Of a stretch of 64,000 nucleotides of DNA, positions 1-23,480 are shown piece after piece. The notes beneath the pieces were generated by a model. The model made no database searches and was not told where the DNA came from. It saw only the letters and a program-made list of their open reading frames with translations. The number at the start of each line of letters is the position of its first letter. Position 1 is the stretch's first letter. The DNA is from Prunella strophiata (lineage: Eukaryota > Chordata > Aves > Passeriformes > Prunellidae): contig JAZBQD010000025.1 of the NCBI GenBank assembly GCA_036583965.1, forward strand, positions 15,251,410 to 15,315,409. The letters are read 5' to 3'. Made by a program: the position numbers and the translations under genes.

Positions 1-11606
<11,606 letters not shown>

Positions 11607-12737
11607 CGAAGAGCCTCCCCCTCCCTGCCCCTCTGCCCCATTCCTGTCACCGAGCCTCTGGCCCGGGGTGCCCCCCCGAGCCACCAGCGCTGAGCTGTGG
11701 GGCAGAGCTGCAGTGGCACCCCCAGCACTTTTGCCCCACGCCGCGGGGCCGGGGCGAGTTCTCAGGGCCTGCACCAGCCCTGCCCGCTGCCCTGGCACCG
11801 CTGCCCCCACGCACTTTACGAGGAGCGGCTGGGGGCACGGGGCCATCTCAGGATCCCACCTGCCCCATTCCTGCGCTGGGCCCGGTGCCCTCTGCCCGCC
11901 CCGGGGACTGTGGGAGAGGGAGGGGCTGGAGGTTGCTGTCAAGACCCTTCCCAGGCACCACGCTCAGGACTCTGCCCCTTCCCGTGGCACCAGGGCACTG
12001 GCGCTGCAAAAAGAATATACCTCTGATGTCTGTCCGTCTGTGTGACCCTCCGTCTGTCCCCGGGCCCTTCCCTCTGTCTTGTTGCCCTTTGTCTGCTGCC
12101 AGGACCAGCGTGGTGCTGAGGCTGGGCTGGGGGGTGCCAGGGTCGTGCTGCCATGGTGCCACCCGTGCCAGGGACCTCCCACCCATCCTGGGTGCTGGGG
12201 CTGGTGGGGAGAGGGCACAGGGTTGTTGCAGAAAGCTGCTGCTGAGGGGGTTTAGCTGTAATTGGGGTGAAACTCGGAGGTTTCACCGCCTCCTGCTCGG
12301 CTCCGGGTGGGGAGCAGGCCTCGGGGTGCTGCGGTGCCAGGGCCCCTCTCCCTGTCACACAAGTGTTACTATGCAAAGGCGGCCGGTGGGAGCAGTGCCT
12401 GCAGAGAAGCCATGGCCCGAGCTGGGCTCAGCCCCCTGGCACTGCCCTGTGGGCCCCCACTGTGCCCCATGGAGGGAGGCTGGGCAGCAGGTACAGACCC
12501 GGGGTCAGGGAGCAGTTCCCTCGAGTTACCACGAGTCCATGGGCTGGGGAGGGGGTGGTTTTGGGGGGGAAGCAGAGAGCCCCCTCCTCCAGAGCCCGGG
12601 TGCTGTGGGAGGCAGTGAGCACAAGGCAAAGGCTGCACCTCGGGGTGCTGCTGGCCCTGTGGGTGCTCCAAGGTGGGGGCTGATTCTGGGAGGAGCTGCA
12701 CCCCACGTTTTCAGGGCATTGTGGCTCTCTGACTTGA

Positions 12738-12740
<3 letters not shown>

Positions 12741-12784
<44 letters not shown>
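12741..12784. repeat. (GT)22 microsatellite in CAPN15 3' UTR
   Basis: An uninterrupted GT run of 44 bases follows tgacttgacac. It lies inside the transcribed 3' UTR, so the sense RNA carries (GU)22. It can be expected to vary in length between individuals. Confidence 0.95.
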
Positions 12785-12786
<2 letters not shown>

Positions 12787-13312
12787 TTTGGGGGTTCCCC
12801 TGTGCACCGTCTCCTTCCTGAGCTGTGTGGACTTACAGCTGAGGGGGGGGCGATGGGCAATGCTGGACCCTGTTCTGGCAGGGACCATGCTGGGGGGTCC
12901 TGCACCCCAAATCCTGCACCCCAAACCCTGCACCAGCAGCTGGGCTGGGCAGGGGGTGCAGAGCTCTGCCCCTCTGTGTCCCCTGGGGATTGGGGGTGGC
13001 AAGGGGGTGGGCTGCCCTGGCACCCTCCCAGCCCCCCCAGCTGGGGCTGCTGAGCCAAGCTCTGTCCATATTTTTATTGTTTGTTGATCTGTTTTCTCTT
13101 TCCAGCTCCTTCCTCCTTGGGATGATTTGTCCTTCACTTTTTTTTCTCCTCTCTCTTTCTGTCTTTCTGAGCTGTGAATATTTTTAACCCTGTAAATACT
13201 GTCCAGCTCTTCAGAATCATAGGATATTTTATCAATTGTAAATCAGATCAGTAATCCCTGTATGATATGAATTATCCATGGGTGGTTTTCAAACTCAGGT
13301 TCTGATGGACCA

Positions 13313-13318
13313 AATAAA
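13313..13318 (+). terminator. CAPN15: Polyadenylation signal AATAAA of CAPN15
   Basis: AATAAA at 13313-13318 is followed by a T-rich stretch (gttttgttttttac, then ctggttttgctgtgg), which fits cleavage around 13330-13345. It is the first canonical hexamer downstream of the CAPN15 stop codon that I noticed. Confidence 0.7.
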
Positions 13319-15134
13319 GTTTTGTTTTTTACTGAAGCTGCCTGGTTTTGCTGTGGAAGAGATGAAAGGGATGAGTGGGCTGGTTTGGAGGTCAAAGCAA
13401 TGGGTGTTGAAGGCATTTTCGTGGAGCAGTGACATTCGGTGCTGGGGGGAGAGCTGAGCACCAATGAAAGGGGAATTCGAAGTTTTCCCGCACTTTGCAG
13501 GTGCGGGAGCACAGAGAGGGACGGAAATAAAGCAAAACAGAAGCAAAACCCAGAAATCCCCATAAAACGAGCGGTGTTCTCTCGCAGGGCCGAGCAGGGC
13601 TGTGCCGTGGCCGGGAGAGGGCACCCACCATCCGCCTGGATGCTCTCCCGCTCGTGCCTCAGTTTCCCCGCCCGTTCCAAGCCGGGCGGCGCGATGGCCG
13701 TGCCCGCTGCGTGCCCGGCGCCGTGCCCAGGCTGGGCATGCAGGAGCAGCTCGCTCCTCGCAGCACCCAGGGCAGCACCCCTGCTCCCCGCCGTGCCTTT
13801 GTCCGGCGGCGGGGCCGCCTGGCGCGGGGAGAACTTTCCGGCTGAGCGGAGGCGGCCGGCTGCCAGCCCGCTCTCGCCCGGGGTGGGCACCTTGAGACCA
13901 GTAGGGAGAGACAGAAGGAGAGGATTTCGCTCTTTCTTACAGCAACTTGTAATAGATTTTTCCGGGCGAAACATCTTTGCATTCAGGAGGCCCTGTCACA
14001 AGCCATCAGCCTCAGCCGGGGAGAAACAGATGGAGAGTTAATTTTGGCGGGGAGGGCACTGCCACGCTCCCTCCTCTCCCTCAGTCTGTTCAGGGAGAGG
14101 AGCCGGGTTTAACCCTCGCGGCCGTGCAGCCCCTCGCCGCCGCCTCCTGGCGATCCCGAGGGGTTGTGGGGCCACTACGGCTCCCCCCGCCCCGCTCTGT
14201 GCTGCTCAGTGCCAAGGACACGCCGGGACAGCTCAGCGCGGTGACCTGGTGGTGGCTCTTGTCGTGATGACCAGCCCAGGTGGGTGATCGTGTCCTGCCC
14301 CTCCACGTCCCGGTGAGCCCCGCGCCTGCCAACGCAGCGGGAGCAAACCCGGCCGTGCCAGGAGCTGCCGGGGACACTCGGGTGGGCTGGTGCTGGAGGG
14401 GACACCATCTCCCAGGAGAAGGCACGTGTGGCAGTGAGGGCCATGAGTCTGTCTGGACACTTTGGGAGCCCTCAGATCACCCCAACATCACAGACCGGGC
14501 TGAGAGCTGCGGTGTAGCCATGGAAGGGGTGGAGGTGAAATCAAACCCTAATTGTGCCCAATTCCCAAGGGCTGAGGCAGCATTAACTGCTTTATAATTA
14601 TAAATAATTGTGTGGCAAAAGATAAAATTGTGTTTGACACATCAGCTCTGGAGGAGGGTGTTGCTTCATCAGGAAATTTGTCATCCCTTGGCTCTGTCAG
14701 TCTTAAGCCTGAGGTCTGAAGGAGGAGATGGGGGTGGGCAGAGGGGGCAGCGGGTCAAGAGAAGGATGGATGGAAGGGAAGGATGGACAGCAGGACACTG
14801 TGGAGGGGAGATGGAGGAGGAGTGCTGTGGTACCGAGCCGTGTGAAGAGCAGAGGGTGTGACAGCTGAGGCAGGGAGCAGGCAGAGGCTGTCCCACTGCC
14901 CTGGCACGGCTGGGACTCCTCACTCAAGGGGCTGTGGCTGCAAAAATGGCAGCACGTCACCCCAGGGGTGTCCACACACCAGCTCATCTGGTGGGACAGC
15001 GTGAGCAGGGCAGGCTGCCAGGGCCATGTGAGCCCAGCCCACTGCAGCTGCCGTCCCACCGGCCCCCTCCACCTGCAGGGCTGGTGCTGCTCCTCCCTGG
15101 GCACACACGAGGATGCTCGGGCACATGAAGGTGA

Positions 15135-15320
15135 AGGGTGGGCAGGCCCTGGCACAGGGTGCCCAGAGCAGCTGTGGCTGCCCCTGGATCCCTGGCAGTG
15201 CCCAAGGCCAGGCTGGACAGGGCTTGGAGCAGCCTGGGACAGTGGAAGGTGTTCCTGCCATGGCAGGGGGTGGAATGGGATGAGCTTTAATGTCCCTTCC
15301 ATGCCAAACCAGTCTGGGAT
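15135..15320 (+). mobile_element. CR1 LINE 3'-end fragment, plus strand
   Basis: The blocks gggtgggcaggccctggcac, ctgcccctggatccctggca, gcttggagcagcctgggaca and tttaatgtcccttccatgcc appear in CR1 order. The copy is short and 5'-truncated. Confidence 0.9.
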
Positions 15321-15504
15321 TCTCTGAGGCAGCCGCCGACTCATCAGCACGGCCGCCACCCCTTGACCTGCTGAGGCCGGGGAGGCTTCCCCGGAGGCAG
15401 AGGCGGGAGCGGGGTCCCTGCCCTGGGACCGGCCGGGCCCTGGCCGCCCGTCAGGCCCCGCTCGGCAGAGGGCACGTCAAGGAGCGAGGGCTCCAGCGCT
15501 CTCT

Positions 15505-15615
15505 GTGATTCACTCTGACTATAATGGGAGCTGCTGGTGAATATTTTATGGCTCCCACAGGGCAGATAGAACATATTGTGCATTTTACGCCACAAATCTC
15601 CGCCTGGAGACAGAG
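15505..15615. promoter_or_regulatory. Candidate noncoding regulatory block with two posterior-HOX/CDX-like sites
   Basis: A non-repetitive AT-rich block lies at the edge of a CpG-rich stretch. TTTTATGG at 15544-15551 and TTTTACG at 15583-15589 resemble posterior HOX or CDX sites and lie 39 bases apart. The call rests on motif clustering and composition only. Confidence 0.3.
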
Positions 15616-17400
15616 GGAAGCTCAAAAAAGAGCAGCACCAGCTCTGCGCTGGGTTGAGGGGGGCAGAGCGGCAGCGCCGGTGCCAGCGTGAGCACGGCGA
15701 GGGGGTTGTTGCCCTCCTCCATCACCCTCCCGGGGGTGCCAATGGGTGTCCTGAGCCCGGCCCGGGCACGGGGGCAGCTCTGCGGCCGCAGGACGCGGCT
15801 GCGGCGGGCGGCTGCGGCGGCTGCGGCCGCTGCCCCGGGCCAGGCCTGGCAGCTCTGCGGCTCTGCGGCGCAGGCGAAGTGCTTTGCCCGGGGCTGAGCC
15901 CTGCAGGAGGGTCCCTGCCTGCGCCCCGGCCTCCTTCCCCTTCGTCAATAATGCAGCCGCTGCCCCGGGCGCCCGCCGGCGCTGCCCGCAATAATGGATC
16001 GGGATGCGAAGAGAGGGCCCCCTCCTCATTCAATGGAGATGCCGCTCTGCGCCAGGAGCTGCCGAGCACGGAGAGGCGAGCGCTCACGCTTCAGCGCACA
16101 GGACGGAGGGTTAGGGGTTCCTGCAGGCGAGAGAAGCGCCCATCCGACGCCCCGCGGAGGCCCGGAGGGAACAAGATAAAGCGGCGAGGAGGAGGCGCCC
16201 GGCTGGGGCACGGCGGGCACCATGTGCCAGCAGGGAGGCTCGGGCTGGGACACCAGCCCTGCTGAAGGGCCGTGCGTGCATGGGTGAGCTCCGGGTGCCG
16301 GGTGGGTGCTCATCCTGCTCCCCTCGAGCACGCTCCGTGCCAGGCAGGGAAACATTAGGGATCCTGCAGCTGCCTGCACCCACCTGGGCTGGGCTGGAGC
16401 GGGGGGAGGTACCTCGGACCACGGCAGCAGCGGGAAAGAGGAGGAGGAGGAGGAGGACACAGGCACCAGTGGGTCAGGGCCAGCCCACGGCTGCCTCTGT
16501 AGGTGGTGAGCGGCCCTTTGTCCTCCCACCCCGGAGACCCCCAGTTCCCCCCCAGCCACCAGGCAGTGGGAAGAGGATCTGATTCTTGGAGTCAGCTTCT
16601 TCCCCCTTCAGATGAGGGAGAAAGCCCCCGAGATCTGGGGTAGGGCCCAGGCTATCTACAGAGCAGTCCCCAGTCCCCCGACACGGCCGTGCAGGCGGGG
16701 AGGGCACAAGCAGCCACCAGAGGGGACCAGCCTGTGCCGCAGTGGCATCACGGACCCGCCACCTCCCCCGTCCCCTGCTCCGATGGGTCAGCAGAGCCCT
16801 CCAACACCCCCCACTTCCGAATGGGGGTGCGGCAGAGCTGCGGAGGGCGGGGTGGAGCTCTGGGGCTCCCGGTGGCACACGGCTGGGGGGCTCACAGCAG
16901 GGCTGCCATGGCATCCTGGAGTGCCACGCTGTCCCCCGGCTGGGTTTCCCCAGGGGGTCACCCAGACAGACGGCAGGAAGGATGAAGAGGAAGACCCCAT
17001 CCCAGGACGTCTCCTTCTCCTCTTCCTCCTCCTCTTCCTCCTCCTCCTCCTCCTCGCGGGCTCCGTGCCAGGGCAGCGGGCGCGGGGCCGCGCAGGGTCC
17101 GGGCCGGCGCAGCGGGGCCCGGCCGGGCTGTCACGGGCTGGGCTATCGAATCTGAAAGCAATTAAAGCCATCACCAGCGCTCGCTCGGGGCTGGCTCCAG
17201 GCTGCAGGGAACCTGCCACAACAGATCATGTGCTCGGTGCTGCTGGCCCGAGGACCTGCTCCCACCAGCGCCCCGACACGCTCCGGTGCCAGCCCCGCGC
17301 GGGGGAGGACGGGCCGGGCAGGGCGTGAGGCCACCGAGAGGGGCCACGAGGTGGCCCCGGCAGCCGCCTCGCTCCTGCTTCCCTGCGGTGGGGCCGGGGA

Positions 17401-17884
17401 TCGGCACAGGGCTCGGCACAGGGCTCGGCACAGGGCTCGGCACAGGGCTCGGCACAGGGCTCGGCACAGGGCTCGGCACAGGGCTCGGCACAGGGCTCGG
17501 CACAGGGCTCGGCACAGGGCTCGGCACAGGGCTCGGCACAGGGCTCGGCACAGGGCTCGGCACAGGGCTCGGCACAGGGCTCGGCACAGGGCTCGGCACA
17601 GGGCTCGGCACAGGGCTCGGCACAGGGCTCGGCACAGGGCTCGGCACAGGGCTCGGCACAGGGCTCGGCACAGGGCTCGGCACAGGGCTCGGCACAGGGC
17701 TCGGCACAGGGCTCGGCACAGGGCTCGGCACAGGGCTCGGCACAGGGCTCGGCACAGGGCTCGGCACAGGGCTCGGCACAGGGCTCGGCACAGGGCTCGG
17801 CACAGGGCTCGGCACAGGGCTCGGCACAGGGCTCGGCACAGGGCTCGGCACAGGGCTCGGCACAGGGCTCGGCACAGGGCTCGG
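17401..17884. repeat. Perfect 12-bp minisatellite, 40 copies
   Basis: The unit TCGGCACAGGGC is repeated 40 times without a visible mismatch from 17401 to 17880, plus a partial unit. Each unit holds one CpG and one GGG run. Because the period is a multiple of three and the unit has no stop codon in any register, all six frames stay open, giving repeats such as RHRA and GTGL (+) or ALCR, PCAE and PVPS (-). The long open frames over it are therefore artefacts of the repeat. Confidence 0.97.
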
Positions 17885-18283
17885 CCCGCTCGGGGTGGCG
17901 AGGGGCTGGCGGTGCTGCGGTGCCTCGGGGGGCTCCCGTGGGTCCCGGCAGGGTTTGCACCCTGCTGCTCCCCCGTGGGCACGGTGGGGCGGGGGTGGGC
18001 ACGGCTGGCAGCTGCCTGCGCCCGTGGATTGTCCCGCAGAGTGGCCGCAGCTGGTGACCCACGGCTTGTCCCTCATGGTGACAACGGGGACGGCCCCAGC
18101 AGGTTGTACCCTGGGCTGGGACGAAAAGCAGCAGATCCCTGATCTCGGCAGCTGCTGGAAGCAAGGTGGGTGACAGAGGGGTGCTGTGGAGGGTCAGGGC
18201 GAGGAGGGGGCTCTCACCAAGCCCTTTCCACTCTGTCATTGCCTTTCCTTTTTCCCGATGGGGAATGGTGCCAGGATCCCCTG

Positions 18284-18306
18284 CCCCCCCCCCCCCCCCC
18301 CCCCCC
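18284..18306. repeat. Poly(C) tract of about 23 bases
   Basis: A run of C at 18284-18306 is followed by accaccatt. The length given is that of this assembly; such runs are often miscounted. Confidence 0.9.
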
Positions 18307-18440
18307 ACCACCATTTTGGGGAATCTGCGGCCCCCCTCCCACGGCTCAGGGCCGGATCCAGCCTTCCAGGAGCATCTCCCGGGGCTAAACCCATCGCGGG
18401 GCTCCCGGCGGGGCGGGGGGTCCCCCCTCCTCGGGCACCG

Positions 18441-18640
18441 CACAGTTAAGCAGAAGTTTGCTGGTACGGAAGTTGCACATTGTCTTGAGGCACATTTTCT
18501 GTTTTTTCACTTGTGAAATATTTCTGTCAGAACCAGTTAATGTACAAATTAGCAGCGGTGGTCTCTCTTACGTCTTCTGACTCACTAATTTGACAGGGGG
18601 TGTTTCGGTGGCGGAGCTCGCTCTTGACAGGCAAACGGGA
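18441..18640. promoter_or_regulatory. Candidate conserved regulatory block
   Basis: A complex, non-repetitive block stands out between GC-rich flanks. It contains a perfect AP-1 site TGACTCA (18578-18584) and three TALE/MEIS-type TGACAG motifs: CTGTCA at 18524-18529, and TGACAG at 18591-18596 and 18625-18630. It also has an ATTAG/TAATT pair. Enhancer function is inferred from motif density only. Confidence 0.35.
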
Positions 18641-20494
18641 GGTCAGGGACCCGCAGGGGGAGGAGGCACCGAGCCGCAGCTTCCCGGGGGTCTTCTCCTT
18701 CCCAGCCCACCCCACCTCTCCTGTTCAGCTCAGCCCTGGCTGAGCAGTTAAGCTCGGGTTTGGTGTTTTCCCCCTCAAACAAAATTTTCCCCAAAAAAGG
18801 CTCTTGGGGTAGGTGCGGAGTCCAGGGGTGGGGGTGGGGGTTATGCTTTTGGTGTCCTACAGGCAAACCCAAGGGATCCACCATGAGGAAGGAGCATAGG
18901 AAATGGTTCTCTGCACCACGGCCACGTCCTTCACCTCCTCCAGCCTGGGAATTCAGTTCTGTGTTTCAGGACACCCCCCACCCCCTCAGGAGCCCCCATC
19001 CTCCTCCTGCCACCTAGAGAGAACCTGGCTGATGTTCCTGTTCTCTGTGCACATCACAGTCCCTCCAGCCCGGGCTCTGGATGAGCCAAGGGGCTGCCCA
19101 GCCCCCTTTTCCTGCTCCATCTGTGTCCCTGGGATGTCGCTCAGAGGGGGGCTGCTGGAGGGGCACCGGCTGGGGGGGCACCCGAGCCGGCCGTGCCGGG
19201 GGCGGCCCCGGCGCTGAGCGAGGCTCTGCCCCTGCAAGCTGTGCCTGGGCCAGCGGCTGCTGCGGCAGATGGGCCCCGTGCCCCGCCCGCGGCTCGGCGC
19301 CTCTCGGGGCTCTGCGCCGAAAACCAGCAGCCTCTGCCCGTGCCACCCTCCTCTGGCATGCAGGCACCGCAGCCAGCTGGCCCAGGATGGAGCTGGATGG
19401 AGATGGGCACCTCCTGGAGCAGGGCAAGCAGCTCCACCAGCCCTGCTGTCCCCAGCCCAGTGTGGCTGCCAGGGGCTGGAAATGAGCCCGGGGAGGTGAC
19501 CCTGGCCGTGGGAAGGGCACGTGGGTGCAGCCCTCTTCTTCTCATGTCCCCTCTTTCTGCCTGGTGTTTGCTGAGGTCTCCTGCTCATGGAGTTTACTCC
19601 TAAGGAAACAACCTCCCCTGGATGCTGGTGTTGCATCCCGTGACCAGCAGCCACCTGGGTCAAGCAGACCCCTGCAAAATCCTCCCTCTCTGGGTCAAGC
19701 AGGGTGCCTGGGTGACCAGATTTGGTATTTTATCCTGAAGAGTTCTGAGCTGAGGTCTCAAACCAGCCTGACCATGGTCCTCACCTCCCACAAGGCTCAG
19801 TTCTGTTTTCAGAGATTCTGTACCCAAACCAGACCCCTGAGATGTTGCCCTGTACCAGTGAGACACCAGCAATAGTGAGAAAACTGCTTTTATATCCCAC
19901 TGCATAGAAACAGTGTCTCAGTCCAGCCTCCTCCAGGAGCCCCTAGGCAGCAGCAGCAGATCTGGAAAGGAACTGGAAACTCCCACTTTCCTCTTTCTCA
20001 ATGAAAAATGGAAGTTTGCTTTCCAGGGGTGAATCCATGCCCAGCTGGCACATGAACCAGTCTGTGGTAATGCTGGCAAGGATGCCCAGGTGGTTCCCTA
20101 CACAGCCCTGCACCACAGCATGGAGGGGATTGTGACCCTTGGTGGAGCTCAGCTCCAGCATGGGACCCTCCTTGTCACAACAGGGCCAATGTCAGCAGCA
20201 TTCACCCACCCCAATGCCTGTTGGCAGCTCTGTGGAGACATCCCCCTCCTTCCCAGACCTGAGAAATCCCCACTGGCCATGAGCTTGGCATGTAAACCAC
20301 CATGCTTCCAACAGGGACAGCTGCCTGCTGCCTTCTACAGCTTCCTGGCTCACTTTTGGCAAGAGGATTTGGACAGAGGACTGGCTGGGAGAGAGCTTTG
20401 GAGTGAGGCAGCAGCTCTCCCTCTCAGCCAGATCCTGGCCACCTTGGGGCCACCGTGAGAGGCCACATCATGCCAGGGTGTCAGTGCACTGGAG

Positions 20495-20740
20495 ACTCTC
20501 TGGGAGCAGGGTTAGATTGCACAGTAGAGAAAAATTCCTCCCTGGGAGGGTGGGCAGGCCCTGGCACAGGGTGCCCAGAGCAGCATGTGGCTGCCCCTGG
20601 ATCCCTGACAGTGTCCAAGGCCAGGTTGGATGGGGCTTGGAGCAGCCTGGGACAGTGGAAGGTGTCCCTGCCCATGGCAGGGGTGGAAGGAGATGATCTT
20701 TGAGGTTCTTTCCAACCCAAACCATTCCAGGACCCTACAA
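20495..20740 (+). mobile_element. CR1 LINE 3'-end fragment, plus strand
   Basis: The order is gagaaaaattcctccctggg, gcaggccctggcacagggtg, ctgcccctggatccctgaca, then ttctttccaacccaaaccat. It is a relatively well-preserved copy. Confidence 0.92.
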
Positions 20741-22204
20741 ATGGTTGCCCAGTGCACACACAGGTGGCTGAGGAAGAGCTCTGTACAGGACTTGTGGTGG
20801 CTCTTAGGGGCTGCCTGGGAGCTCCAGAGGGGAATAGCCCACCTTCAGGAAAGCCTGGTGAGGCTGGAAAGCAGAGACAGAGCTGATGGATAACCCAGGG
20901 CTGCTGCAGAGACCTCCCCAAACGCAGCCCCTGCCAGGGCGGCCATCCGGCTCTGTCCAGGGCTCCTCAGGGCTTCTGCATCCCGAGGTGCTCCAAACGC
21001 ATCCAGCGCAGCAGCCCGGCACATCCAGCTCCCTGGGCCGCCCCGCTACCGCTCTGGCCGTGTCCCAGCGGGGACAGCGAGCGGCACCGTGGCTGTCGCC
21101 GCCCGCGGAGCCGCCGGACGCCGAGGGGGCTGCGGGAGCAGCGGGCACCGAGCCCCGGCCCCGGCGCTGCCTGCGAGGGAGCCGCCGCACGCAGAGGCGG
21201 CCGGGGCGAAACAGCTCAGGCAGCACAAATCGACTGTGACAGCCCCAGAAAGGCTGAGCCCGGGGGTGCGGAAAAATACAAGTTAGTTTCCTTTTCCTTA
21301 CCATATGCTCCCCTTCAGCTGTGGGCGGCACGATAATTACTGCCATCCACCATGCTGGTCTGGCTTGTCACACACGCTGCCGCCTGCTCCGCGCCCAGGG
21401 CTGAGCCCGGCACCGCCTCCCGGCAGACGCTGGGGTTTGGCTCCCTCGGCCGCAGGTTTGGCTCTTCCCGGCACCAGGGACATCAGCTTGAAAGCAGCAG
21501 AGGTGGGGAGAGAGATGCAGCCCCTCTGCTCTCGCTTGTGTCACCTTGCTGCTGGCTTTGGTGTCAGTTCCTCTCCTCCACCAGTGCCCCCCGGCTGTGC
21601 TGTAGCCAGGTGAGGACACCTCTGTCCCTCTTCACAGGAATGCTGCTGGGATTGTCCCGTGCTAGATTCCATGCCTGGAGCCTCTGGGGACAGCCACTGC
21701 TTGGGCAGATTGGAAGACAATGCTCTGCAGGGTACCCCAGAGGTCAGGGAGGGGACAGGCTGTGAGCAGGACCAGAACATCTCCAGAGGCCCTCCAGGTC
21801 CCAGGAGTGCTGGGGCTCTGTGGGGTGCAGGGGGAGCACCATGGGCCCAGGGATGTGCTGTCAGCCTGGCAGGGGCTGGGCACCCTCCTCCAGGGCACCC
21901 TTCTGGCCAGCAGGAGCAGGCTGGGGGCTGGCAGGGGGCAGCTCTGGGCCTGGACAGCCCCCAGAACACGAGGTCCATAAAAATGGGATGGAGCTCTGCC
22001 ACAGTCCCTGTACAAGCACCCGTGGCTGTGTCCTCCAGGACCAGTGTAGACCAGAAACCTCAAATCCTGGCTGGCTCCTGGTACCCTCAGAGATGTCCCT
22101 CTGGGTCAGGGACAGGTCTGTCTTGGTCATCACCCTCCGTGGGCATGGGTCAAAGTGGATCTCCATTTCCCATTTAGTGCCTGGCTTGAACATGAACTGC
22201 TTCA

Positions 22205-22368
22205 GTGTCTTCATTCAGGAAGAGAAGGGCGAAGCTGTGGCTGCCCCTGATCCCTGTAACTGTTCAGGGTCAGCTTGGACAGGGCCTGGAGCCACCTGAT
22301 CAAGTGGAAGGGGGTGGAAAGAGATGAGCTTTGAGATCCCTTCCAAACTGTTCCAAGATTCCTTGAGG
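22205..22368 (+). mobile_element. CR1 LINE 3'-end fragment, plus strand
   Basis: Recognisable parts are gctgtggctgcccctgatcc, cttggacagggcctggagcc and gagatgagctttgagatccc, followed by a worn terminal segment. Confidence 0.82.
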
Positions 22369-23254
22369 GGCCTTGGCACACACTCATCATCTTGCAGGAC
22401 TTGTTTCTCACTATGGACAATGGGACCTGGATGGGGACACGGTGCCACAAATCCGTGGGGTCCTTCCAGCCTGCCACAGCAGCCACAGGCTGTGCTTCCA
22501 TCCCTGCAGCAGCTCCTGCTGTGGCTCCTCTGGTGCCAACAGCATCACAGCCCCAGTCCTGAGCCCTGGCCATCATGTCTTTGGACAGCACGTGTACTCA
22601 AGCACCCTGCCTCAGTTTCCCCATCTCCTCAGATGCCTCTCCCTGGCCACAGCAGCGTCCCAAAGAAGCTGCACAACTGCAGCCCAAACACTGGGAGATG
22701 CAACAGCTGAAAAAACCCAATCCAACTGGCAACTTCCCCGGGGTCCCCTTGGAGGCTGAGCTGGAGAGCAGAATGGATCTGGCCCCTGGCTGAACCCTCC
22801 TTTCCCAGCGCCCCTGGGGCTCAGATTTGCCGGGAATACACCAGGTAAAGGGAAATTTAGGAGATCTGAGGTGCCGCGGGCTCTGCACCTCCTGGACAGG
22901 TCCGTGGAAGACGAACTTTCCCGCACACCGAGCAGGGGCTCTCGCTTCCCTTCCTCATCTGAAAAGGAAAACTCCCAGCGCCATCTCCCCGCCCTGCCCA
23001 TGCCTGGGAGGTGCCCGTGCCCGGCGGTGCCCGGCCACCCCTGGCTCTGCCAGCCGCTTGAGTGCCTCGCTGACTCTTTAAGCGGTTCTGCGGCAAAGGA
23101 CCTTAACCGAGTCACCGGGAGCTGATGCGATGTGACAGCCCCCGCGCACCTCCCGGCCAGCGCCGCACCCGCTGCCGGGGCTGGGGGGCTCGGGGCCCAC
23201 CCGGGGAGGGCTGGGGGGCTCGGGGCCGAGGGGGGCTGGGGAATCCTTCGCCAT

Positions 23255-23480
23255 CACCCAAGCGACCCCTGACGTCACTGGAAGGCGGTTTAATATCCGT
23301 CAATCGCACGGAAAATCGCGTGTTTGGCCCCAGAGCCCTCCTCCCCACGCCCCCCCAGCCGCCTGTCCTATTTTGAAGGGCTCATTTTCCCGGCGCTAAT
23401 GAAAGCGACAGCCGTGCAGGGCTGGTATTTGGGGTTATCAGTGAGAATATTAATGGTGCTGCTCGGAGTTAACCCTTTGA
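23255..23480. promoter_or_regulatory. Candidate regulatory block with a perfect CRE palindrome
   Basis: TGACGTCA at 23270-23277 is a perfect cAMP-response element. It is followed within 200 bases by homeodomain-like motifs (tttaatatc, gctaatgaaag, atattaatgg) and cggttt/gtcaatcg elements, in non-repetitive sequence flanking a CpG-rich stretch. It could be an orphan promoter or an enhancer; there is no TATA box or splice donor that I can tie to it. Confidence 0.35.

Larger units (their letters stand above)
11607..13345 (+). other. CAPN15: CAPN15 3' untranslated region
   Basis: About 1.7 kb runs from the stop codon to the first good poly(A) signal. The first 1.4 kb is GC-rich; it ends in an AT-rich part with TTTTTATTG, TGTAAATACTG and ATCATAGGATATTTT, typical of a terminal 3' UTR. 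It contains a long (GT)n tract. A 494-codon open frame from 11603 to 13087 lies inside this UTR and looks like chance openness in GC-rich DNA. The upstream end is firm; the cleavage site is inferred. Confidence 0.75.
13346..17400. other. Intergenic, no gene seen; CpG-rich with regulatory-looking blocks
   Basis: I see no conserved coding frame. The interval is CpG-rich at 13560-13880, 15330-16270 and 17060-17400. It contains one CR1 copy (15135-15320) and a (TCC)n-type tract at about 17003-17056. Complex AT-richer blocks at 13915-14060, 15505-15610 and 17140-17235 look unlike repeats and may be conserved noncoding DNA, a judgement made by eye only. Confidence 0.5.
17885..20494. other. Intergenic, no gene seen
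   Basis: Apart from the poly(C) tract and one regulatory-looking block at 18441-18640, I see no repeat family, RNA gene or conserved coding frame. The open frames here are in GC-rich sequence and lack recognisable motifs. Confidence 0.5.

Noticed and set aside
17143..18443. Open frames of about 280-405 codons on both strands with tetrapeptide repeats
   Set aside because: They exist only because the 12-bp minisatellite has no stop in any frame. There is no conserved flanking domain, and the same openness appears in every register.
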